A DNA stretch of 34,797 nt from positions 1-34,797 of the forward strand of contig JAUSMG010000126.1 of NCBI GenBank assembly GCA_030645295.1, in the 5' to 3' direction. Below are positions 1-6,785 of this stretch, in pieces. Source of the DNA: Saprospiraceae bacterium (lineage in GTDB: Bacteria; Bacteroidota; Bacteroidia; Chitinophagales; Saprospiraceae). The notes under the pieces are model-generated. The model was not told the origin of the DNA. It ran no database searches and saw only the letters and a list, made by a program, of their open reading frames with translations. Position 1 is the first letter of the stretch. Every line of letters starts with the position of its first letter. The position numbers and the translations under genes were made by a program.

Positions 1-86
1 GATTCACCAATCTCAAAATCAATCGAAACTACCTGCCAAGGGCTGATATCGCCCAAGGCAATCTCAAATAATTGCTTGCTGTTCAT
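1..86 (-). CDS. Partial N-terminus of probable ISL3-family transposase (runs off window edge)
   Basis: Reverse strand from the ATG at 86 reads MNSKQLFEIALGDISPWQVVSIDFEIGE..., resembling ISL3 transposase N-termini (LFExALGxxSPWxVxSIDF). Only 28 residues are visible. Confidence 0.5.
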   Translation of the reverse strand, partial: MNSKQLFEIALGDISPWQVVSIDFEIGE

Positions 87-140
87 GGAGGCAAATATCA
101 TTCAAAGAACTAACTCACCCATATAAAGTCACGAAGAGCC

Positions 141-839
141 ATGAAAGTTCTACTTGTTGAAGACGAACCCAAAATGGTTCGCTCGCTGAAAAAAGGGCTT
201 GAGGAGCACATGATCGAGGTGGACGCCGCCATGGATGGCGCGGCAGGCGGCCGTCTGGCGGAGGCCAATGAATATGCTGTTATCATTTCTGACGTAATGA
301 TGCCTGAAATGAACGGCATTGACATGTTGCGTCAACTTCGACAAAACGGCAATAATACTCCCGTCATCCTGCTCACTGCCTTGGGCCAAACCGACGAAAA
401 AGTGACCGGTTTCGAGGCCGGCGCTGACGATTACCTGACCAAGCCTTTCGAATTCCGCGAGCTGCTCATGCGCGTCCGTGCGCTGGCCCGACGGCCGCAA
501 TCCAGCTATCAACAGCCTTCCACTATTCTGCGATTTGCAGATGTGGAGATGAACCTGGAGCGAAAAGAATGTCTGCGGGGCGGACAACGTATCCAACTTA
601 CACCCCGGGAGTTTGCACTGATGGAGTATTTGCTGCGCAACCCAGGACGAGTAATTTCAAAAGCCGAAATATCGGAGCGCGTTTGGAATCTGTCCTTTGA
701 CACCGGCACCAATTTCGTGGAGGTCTATTTTAATTTCCTGCGCAAAAAAGTGGATAAAGGATTTCCTAAAAAGTTGATACACACCCAGTTCCGAATAGGC
801 TATGTGCTTCGGGAAGAAGATAATTTGACTGGATGTTGA
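141..839 (+). CDS. OmpR/PhoB-family two-component response regulator
   Basis: MKVLLVEDEPKMVRSLKKGL... receiver with DVMMPEMNG and KPF motifs; C-terminal winged helix (LTPREFALMEYLLRNPGRVISKAEI). Confidence 0.95.
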   Translation: MKVLLVEDEPKMVRSLKKGLEEHMIEVDAAMDGAAGGRLAEANEYAVIISDVMMPEMNGIDMLRQLRQNGNNTPVILLTALGQTDEKVTGFEAGADDYLTKPFEFRELLMRVRALARRPQSSYQQPSTILRFADVEMNLERKECLRGGQRIQLTPREFALMEYLLRNPGRVISKAEISERVWNLSFDTGTNFVEVYFNFLRKKVDKGFPKKLIHTQFRIGYVLREEDNLTGC

Positions 840-840
840 T

Positions 841-947
841 TTGTTTATTTGGGGATTTGGGGATTTGTTAGGCCAGAGCCTGGCACTCCAGTCTTCCAAT
901 TATCGAATTTCCATGAATTTGTCCACCAAATAACCAAATAACCAAAA
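841..947. repeat. Imperfect palindromic repeat related to the 5520-5639 element
   Basis: TTTATTTGGGGATTTGGGGATTTG...GCCAGAGCCTGGCACTCC...CAAATAACCAAATAACC shares its arm and loop motifs with the 5520 element (GCCAGACCATGGCATTCC). Confidence 0.65.
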
Positions 948-956
948 TATCCACCC

Positions 957-2333
957 ATGCAGATCCGTACCAAACTTACCCTTCAATTTATAGTACTCGT
1001 GGCGGGCATGCTGGTGCTATCGTTGTGCTTTATTTATGTGAAATTCCGCCAGATCACCGAAGATGAATTCTACGATAGCCTCCGCTCAAAGGCTCTGATG
1101 ACCGCTGAAATGGTGCTCCACGACGAAGCCAACTTGCGTCCGCTCAGCGAGAATGCCACCCTTGAGGAGGAAAGCACAGTACTCCCATTTCGGGAAAACG
1201 TGATGATCTTCAATGCCGATATGCAGCGTGTATTTGCATTTAACCGCGCCGATCAAGCGCTTCCGCTCAAAACCCTTGTGAATCTGAAAAATTCGGGCGA
1301 AACCCGGTTTTTGGACGGCAAACTTCACGCGCTGGGGTTATCCCATAAAAGCCGGAGCGGACGCGATTATTTGATCATTGCAGAATCGGTGTTCAATTCT
1401 GAGGAACTCTCCAATCTCCGGAATATATTGCTCATCACTTTTATTTTATGTATTGGTATGGTCGCTGCGGGCGGCTGGTTTTATGCCGGTCAGGCCATGT
1501 CGCCGGTCGCCAGTATCGTCAATCAGGTGGACGGTATCCTTCCTTCCGATCTCAGCGCCCGTTTGGAGGGACAAAACAACCGCGACGAATTGTCCCGACT
1601 GGTTTTCACGTTCAATCGTCTGCTCGACCGCATCCAATTCGCTTTTCGGATGCAAAAGAGTTTCATTTCCAATGTGTCGCACGAGCTCAAAAACCCGCTC
1701 TCCATCATCATTGCCCAACTCGAAGTAGCGCTGGACAAAAAACGCGACAACGAGGAATATCAGGCCACCCTTAAATCAGTGCTCGAAGATTCGCACGAAT
1801 TGAGCGAAGTGACCGAAAAACTGCTTCAACTGGCAAGGGTACATTCTGAGGGTACCAACATCGCCTTTGAACTGGTTCGGCTCGACGAGGTGATGCTTCA
1901 AACCCGTTCGTCCCTGCTGCGACTGCACCCTAATTATCATATCGCTTTTGATATCGTTGGCTTTCCAGAAGACGAGGAGCAACTGTGTGTGCGCGGCAAC
2001 GAACCACTCCTGCGTTCCGCTTTCCAGAATCTGATGGACAACGGATGTAAGTTTTCACCCGAGAAAAAGGTCGATGTAAAGATCCATTTCGACCCAAGCG
2101 GCAAGCACCGCGTAGAAATCGCCGACCGGGGCCCGGGCATTCCGGCAAAAGATCTGCAACTCATTTTTCAGCCGTTTTACCGCAGTTCCGAAAGCATCCA
2201 TGTGCGTGGCTCTGGCATTGGGCTTTCCCTCGTAGACAGCATTATGAAGATCCATCAGGTTGCACTTGACGTCGTGTCTACTCAGGGAAAAGGAACCACC
2301 TTCAAACTTAGCTTTCCTGCATTACAAGCCTGA
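957..2333 (+). CDS. Membrane sensor histidine kinase (HAMP, HisKA, HATPase_c)
   Basis: Two TM segments, SNVSHELKNPLSIIIAQLE H-box, NLMDNGCKFSP N-box, DRGPGIP and GSGIGLSLV G-boxes; downstream of the response regulator. Confidence 0.95.
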   Translation: MQIRTKLTLQFIVLVAGMLVLSLCFIYVKFRQITEDEFYDSLRSKALMTAEMVLHDEANLRPLSENATLEEESTVLPFRENVMIFNADMQRVFAFNRADQALPLKTLVNLKNSGETRFLDGKLHALGLSHKSRSGRDYLIIAESVFNSEELSNLRNILLITFILCIGMVAAGGWFYAGQAMSPVASIVNQVDGILPSDLSARLEGQNNRDELSRLVFTFNRLLDRIQFAFRMQKSFISNVSHELKNPLSIIIAQLEVALDKKRDNEEYQATLKSVLEDSHELSEVTEKLLQLARVHSEGTNIAFELVRLDEVMLQTRSSLLRLHPNYHIAFDIVGFPEDEEQLCVRGNEPLLRSAFQNLMDNGCKFSPEKKVDVKIHFDPSGKHRVEIADRGPGIPAKDLQLIFQPFYRSSESIHVRGSGIGLSLVDSIMKIHQVALDVVSTQGKGTTFKLSFPALQA

Positions 2334-2360
2334 TTACACCCTGTTTTTAAAAGAACAGAT

Positions 2361-3770
2361 ATGAAAAACTGGTATTTCGCCGACTCAATAGTCAACCAAA
2401 CAAGTTTGAAAAAAGCCGCCTGCCGTTTGCTTGCGGTCTTTGCTTTGGCCAGTATGTTGACAACCCAAAATTGTAGTTATGATGTCGTGGCAGAGCCTCT
2501 CGAATACCGAAGCGCTACGGAAGTTGCATTGTCCTGGAATCGTCTCGCCCTGAATTTAGAGCGTCATACTTTGGGGTATCGACCTCCGGTCAGTGCACGC
2601 ATGTATGCCTATATTGAGATGAGCGCGTATGAGGCCTCGCTACCGGGTTTGCAGGATTATCTGTCGCTGGAAACCTATTTGTCTGGTTACAAAAGGCCCA
2701 ATGTAGCATTTGGGGATGGACAGTTCAATCTTCCTGCCAGCCTGAATGCCGCTTACGCTCAGATACTCCGCCAGTTTTTCCCCACTGCACCGGACAATTT
2801 GCGGCAGCAGATCGAACTTCTGGAAAAACGGAATGCCCAGATTTTCCTTAAAAAAACCACTGCCACAGGAACTGAGGAGTCAGCAGTATTCGGGAAAACG
2901 GTCGCCAACACCGTTTGGGCCTGGTCAAAAACGGATCGTGAAGGGCATGAGGGCCATCTTTACAATTATGACCATGGATACGTCCCCCCTGTCTGCACAG
3001 GTTGTTGGCAGCCTACTGGCGAACATCCTTCGCCCGCCTTGTTGCCTTATTGGGGAAGGGTTAGGTCTTTTATCGTTGACAGCAATGATATCCGCTATAA
3101 ACATCCGCTGGATTACGAAGAAACACCCGGCTCCGGGTTTTATACCGAAGCCATGGAAGTATATTCGTTATCCAAACCGCTGAGTCGGGAAAACCAATGG
3201 ATCGCTGAATTTTGGAGCGACGATCTCCCCGGACTTACCCTCAGTCCTTCCGGGCGCTGGATCTCCATTACCAACCAGGCGTTAGAAAAGGCCCGCCCGC
3301 CCTTCCCCTTACTCATTGAAACCTATTTAAAAACCGCTTTGGCGCTCTGCGATGCTGGTATCATTGTCTGGAAAGGCAAGTACACGTTCAATATTGAGCG
3401 CCCTGAAACGTATATCCGCGCACAAATCAATCCCGATTGGAAGGCGCTGCACGACACACCTTCTTTCCCTGCCTACCCATCCGGACACGCTGCTTTCGGC
3501 GCCGCAGCTGCTGAAGTGCTGACCGATGCATTGGGCAGAAAGTTCCAACTCACTGATCGCACCCATGAAAAACGCCCTGAATTTGCCAGTACTCCGCGGA
3601 GTTATGGTTCATTTACCGAAATGGCGCAGGAAAATGCCGCTTCCCGTGTTTTGCTGGGGGTGCATTACCGTATGGATTGCGAGGAAGGGGTCAGACTGGG
3701 CAAGATCATCGGACAAAAATTGGTGAATCTTCCATTGAAGCGCAAGGAAGCGGCAGTGTTAAAGCGCTGA
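2361..3770 (+). CDS. Vanadium-dependent haloperoxidase / PAP2-superfamily phosphatase-like protein
   Basis: C-terminal motifs RPETYIR, SFPAYPSGHAAFGAAA and SRVLLGVHYRMDCEEG match the PAP2/vanadium haloperoxidase active-site layout; N-terminal signal/lipobox-like LTTQNCS. Confidence 0.85.
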   Translation: MKNWYFADSIVNQTSLKKAACRLLAVFALASMLTTQNCSYDVVAEPLEYRSATEVALSWNRLALNLERHTLGYRPPVSARMYAYIEMSAYEASLPGLQDYLSLETYLSGYKRPNVAFGDGQFNLPASLNAAYAQILRQFFPTAPDNLRQQIELLEKRNAQIFLKKTTATGTEESAVFGKTVANTVWAWSKTDREGHEGHLYNYDHGYVPPVCTGCWQPTGEHPSPALLPYWGRVRSFIVDSNDIRYKHPLDYEETPGSGFYTEAMEVYSLSKPLSRENQWIAEFWSDDLPGLTLSPSGRWISITNQALEKARPPFPLLIETYLKTALALCDAGIIVWKGKYTFNIERPETYIRAQINPDWKALHDTPSFPAYPSGHAAFGAAAAEVLTDALGRKFQLTDRTHEKRPEFASTPRSYGSFTEMAQENAASRVLLGVHYRMDCEEGVRLGKIIGQKLVNLPLKRKEAAVLKR

Positions 3771-3774
3771 GGGT

Positions 3775-4470
3775 TTAATCCCGCCTGACCCTGTACGTCA
3801 ATCCAAAGATCATTGCGCCCGCAAACGCCAGAAAGATCATAATAAAAAGCGCATCGGCCCAAAATTCAGGCTTGAGAAAACAGGCCAATGCCCAGTAGAC
3901 CAGGGCCATCCATGCGACCACAACCACCACTTTCCCCAACCCATTCGACTTCCAAAAGAAAGGCCCCAATGCCAAGAAAAAAGCGCCAATGGAGAAAAAT
4001 TTCAAAGCCATCCAAAATCGCAAGGACCAAAAAATTCCTGAATAATCCTCCCCTCCGGTCCTTACAAGATTGAAGATCTTCATCAATTGCAGGTTTTCCA
4101 TTACATCGGAAAACGCGGCCATTAACGTCCATAATACCGCCCAAACCAAACCTTTTGCGCCCAGGCGTTTGCATTGCAGCGCAAACAATAGCATGAACGA
4201 AGCATAGGCTAGGATATACAAATAGTCATAATTGGTTGAGCAAACAAGCCTGTTTGCCCTTTCTGTCCTGATTGAATCGGGCTGTGGCAGTTCAAAAATG
4301 GCATTGATCATGACCGTATCCTGCGCAAACTCCAGCGCCATAATGGTTTTCTGATACCCTTCCGGTGTGACCACTTTCGCTGATTTGATCTCCTGATCCA
4401 TCAACCTGCCAATACCGATCAAAGCGACCATAGCAAGGATACTCAATAAGAAAAAGGGACGATTTTTCAT
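3775..4470 (-). CDS. Hypothetical multi-pass membrane protein
   Basis: ORF with several hydrophobic segments; likely start MKNRPFFLLSILAMVALIGIG (the track ORF extends to 4521). No family recognised. Confidence 0.6.
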   Translation of the reverse strand: MKNRPFFLLSILAMVALIGIGRLMDQEIKSAKVVTPEGYQKTIMALEFAQDTVMINAIFELPQPDSIRTERANRLVCSTNYDYLYILAYASFMLLFALQCKRLGAKGLVWAVLWTLMAAFSDVMENLQLMKIFNLVRTGGEDYSGIFWSLRFWMALKFFSIGAFFLALGPFFWKSNGLGKVVVVVAWMALVYWALACFLKPEFWADALFIMIFLAFAGAMIFGLTYRVRRD

Positions 4471-4642
4471 GCGCGGAATTTTCTTGCAAAAGAAGGGAAA
4501 TTCTAGCCAAAGCGCAATCATTCTTAGTCATCCATATGCGCAGCATGCCTACTCAATTTTTCAAAAGAGATCCTCCTCCCAGCACAAAATCACTTTTAGT
4601 AATTAACTTTGCATTTCAAAGTAATTTTTAAATTGACCTTAC

Positions 4643-5527
4643 TTGAATAATTTAGAGATAAGCAACGCTCAAGGATACTTCGGTCCAGACTCCATGACCT
4701 GGCAGCTGTACCGCGAGCAGCTCACGCTGACTGGTGCAGTGCGGGCACTGTTGCTTCAGGTAGCACATCCTGCCGTGGCGGATGGCGTAGCGCGGTACAG
4801 CAATTTCAAGGCCGACCCATTTGGGCGCGGCTACCGCACTTTCGCGGCGATGGCGATGATCTATTTTGGCTCCAAAACCCAGGCCGAACAAACAGCTCAA
4901 CGGCTCTGGCGCATGCATTCTGCCATAAAGGGTGAAGCCCAAAACCCTTATTCTGCCAACGACCCACACTTGCTTTTGTGGGTATTGTCTACCTTGACAG
5001 AAACTACTTTGCAGGTACATAGGCGGATGCCTTTACCTGATCTGCCTCCCGATTGGCCAGAGCGTTTTTATGAAGAAAGCAAGGTAGCAGCACGATTACT
5101 GGGCATACCGGATGAGGTGTATCCGCCTGATTTACAGGCATTTGAAATCTATTTCAAACGCATGTTGGAGGGTGATATACTGGGCAGTACCGACACTTGT
5201 CGCGCAGTGGCACAATCTATTGTTCAACATCCACGAGCGCCTAAAAAGCTGGCGAATCTCCTGGCCACAGGCTGGCTTCCGGACCCCTTGTGCGACCGGT
5301 TGGGTATTCCGGTATGCAAGGATTCAACCATCAAACTGGAGCGATTTCTACAGCGATATTTACGGACTTATCGACTGATTCCCAAGATGTTGCGTTGGAG
5401 TCCGTCCTATCATCAGGCAAATTATCGCATCGCAATGGCCCGGGGAGAGCGGCCAAAATGGGCGGGGCGGTTTTTTCACTGGCTCGCACAGCGGATGAAA
5501 ATACCAATGGGGTTGAATCTTCGGTGA
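4643..5527 (+). CDS. Oxygenase MpaB-family / DUF2236 protein
   Basis: MTWQLYREQLTLTGAVRALLLQVAHPAVADGVARYSNFKADPFGRGYRTFAAMAMIYFG is typical of DUF2236. Start may be TTG 4643 or ATG 4694. Confidence 0.85.
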   Translation: MNNLEISNAQGYFGPDSMTWQLYREQLTLTGAVRALLLQVAHPAVADGVARYSNFKADPFGRGYRTFAAMAMIYFGSKTQAEQTAQRLWRMHSAIKGEAQNPYSANDPHLLLWVLSTLTETTLQVHRRMPLPDLPPDWPERFYEESKVAARLLGIPDEVYPPDLQAFEIYFKRMLEGDILGSTDTCRAVAQSIVQHPRAPKKLANLLATGWLPDPLCDRLGIPVCKDSTIKLERFLQRYLRTYRLIPKMLRWSPSYHQANYRIAMARGERPKWAGRFFHWLAQRMKIPMGLNLR

Positions 5528-5639
5528 TTTGGGGATTTGGTTATTTGTTGTGCCAGACCATGGCATTCCTATTTTCCTGAACGAAGGCACGAATACCAAT
5601 CTTGGGCACAACGAATAACCAAATCCCCAAATCAACGAA
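5520..5639. repeat. Intergenic palindromic repeat / bidirectional terminator-like hairpin
   Basis: Arms 5520-5554 and 5605-5639 (TTCGGTGATTTGGGGATTTGGTTATTTGTTGTGCC / GGCACAACGAATAACCAAATCCCCAAATCAACGAA) are near-perfect reverse complements, filling the gap between convergent genes. Confidence 0.9.
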
Positions 5640-6416
5640 TCACCCTTCCCCCACCAGCCACTTCTTAAACTCAGAGGACCGTTCCGTGCTCACGATGGTC
5701 TCCAGATCTGTGGTAGGCGGCTCGAGGTCCACTTTCACACGACTTTTAGAGTAGGGGTGCATTTCCTTGATGGCGGCCACGTTGATGATAAACTGACGGT
5801 TGATGCGAAAGAATACCGCCGGATCCAGCAGGTTTTCCAGCTTGTCGAGTGGATAATCCACCGGGAATCGCTTGGCCGTGCTGCGCGTCACGAGAAAAGT
5901 GATCTTGTCCTTCGTGTAAAAATAAGCCGCGTCGCTCATGTCCACCAGCCGGAAGCTGTTGCTGAAACGGATCAGCATCCGGCGGAGGTAATGCGCCCCA
6001 CCCTCCTGCAGCCGCAAAGTTTGAAGCAGGCCCGAGTAATCTGCGACGGGAGCAGTTGACTGGAACACCTGCTTGTATTTTCCAATCGCCTCGGCCAACT
6101 CATTGACTTTAATTGGTTTGAGTAGGTAATCCACGGTATTTACCTTGAAGGCTTTGAGTGCGTATTCGTCGTAAGCCGTGGTAAATATGACCGGGCTTTT
6201 GATCTTGACATGCTCAAAAATTTCAAAACTTGAGCCATCGGCAAGGTGAATATCCAGCAGGATGAGCTCGGGCTGCGGATTGTTTTGAAACCAGCCTATA
6301 GCCGCCTCTACACTGTCGAGTCGCCCTACAATTTCAGCCTCAGGCGCAACTTCAACAAGCAGTTTTTCCAGGCGGCGGGCGGCTGCGTTTTCGTCTTCAA
6401 TGAGTAGTATTTTCAT
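5640..6416 (-). CDS. LytTR-family response regulator
   Basis: MKILLIEDENAAARRLEKLL receiver, LLDIHLADGSSFEIF, C-terminal LytTR domain (FFRINRQFIINVAAIKEMHPYSKSRVKVDLEPP). Confidence 0.95.
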   Translation of the reverse strand: MKILLIEDENAAARRLEKLLVEVAPEAEIVGRLDSVEAAIGWFQNNPQPELILLDIHLADGSSFEIFEHVKIKSPVIFTTAYDEYALKAFKVNTVDYLLKPIKVNELAEAIGKYKQVFQSTAPVADYSGLLQTLRLQEGGAHYLRRMLIRFSNSFRLVDMSDAAYFYTKDKITFLVTRSTAKRFPVDYPLDKLENLLDPAVFFRINRQFIINVAAIKEMHPYSKSRVKVDLEPPTTDLETIVSTERSSEFKKWLVGEG

Positions 6417-6418
6417 AT

Positions 6419-6516
6419 GTTGACTTTTGACTTTTGACCATTGGCTTTTGGCTTTTGACCATTGGCTTTTGACTCAAAAATCTTACCTTTGGTAAGATGA
6501 CTGTTGACCGTTGGCT
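6419..6516. repeat. TTGACTTTTGACC(A/G)TTGGC-type short repeats with a small perfect hairpin
   Basis: Repeated TTGACTTTTGACCATTGGC units 6419-6474; ATCTTACC-TTT-GGTAAGAT hairpin 6480-6498; inverted counterparts at 6711-6785. Confidence 0.8.
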
Positions 6517-6553
6517 AGTTTTCACATTTACACACTTTAAACCATTTGATACC

Positions 6554-6713
6554 ATGCGTAACTTTAGAAAATATGACATTTGGACCGATGGAATTGATTT
6601 TTCAATCGCTTAAACAAAAATATATTTCATTAGAAGAAATGAATGGGCTTCTCCCGCCACTACAATCGCTTCAACGTCGGCTCAACGCACTTAGAAACAC
6701 GCTTCTAAGTTAA
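6554..6713 (+). pseudogene. Decayed four-helix-bundle / S23 (23S rRNA intervening-sequence-type) protein remnant
   Basis: N-terminal piece 6554-6613 MRNFRKYDIWTDGIDFSIA*; C-terminal-like piece in another frame ending 6713, QKYISLEEMNGLLPPLQSLQRRLNALRNTLLS*. Both resemble the ends of S23 four-helix-bundle proteins; the middle is missing. Confidence 0.5.
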
Positions 6714-6785
6714 CAGCCAACAGCCAACGGTCAATAGTCACCGATCAATAGTCAACGGTCAATAGTCAACAGTCAACGGTCAACT
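6711..6785. repeat. GTCAATAGTCAACGGTCAA short repeats (inverted relative to 6419-6516)
   Basis: taacagccaacagccaacggtcaatagtcaccgatcaatagtcaacggtcaatagtcaacagtcaacggtcaac; extends into the last codons of the sensor kinase. Confidence 0.85.

Noticed and set aside
150-899. Long antisense ORFs over the response regulator (and many similar antisense ORFs across the window)
   Set aside because: They shadow strongly supported coding genes, show no recognisable domains, and are expected in GC-moderate coding DNA.
4600-4615. Bacteroidota-type -7 promoter (TAACTTTG) upstream of the MpaB-like gene
   Set aside because: A single short motif match without a convincing -33 element; not strong enough to list as a feature.
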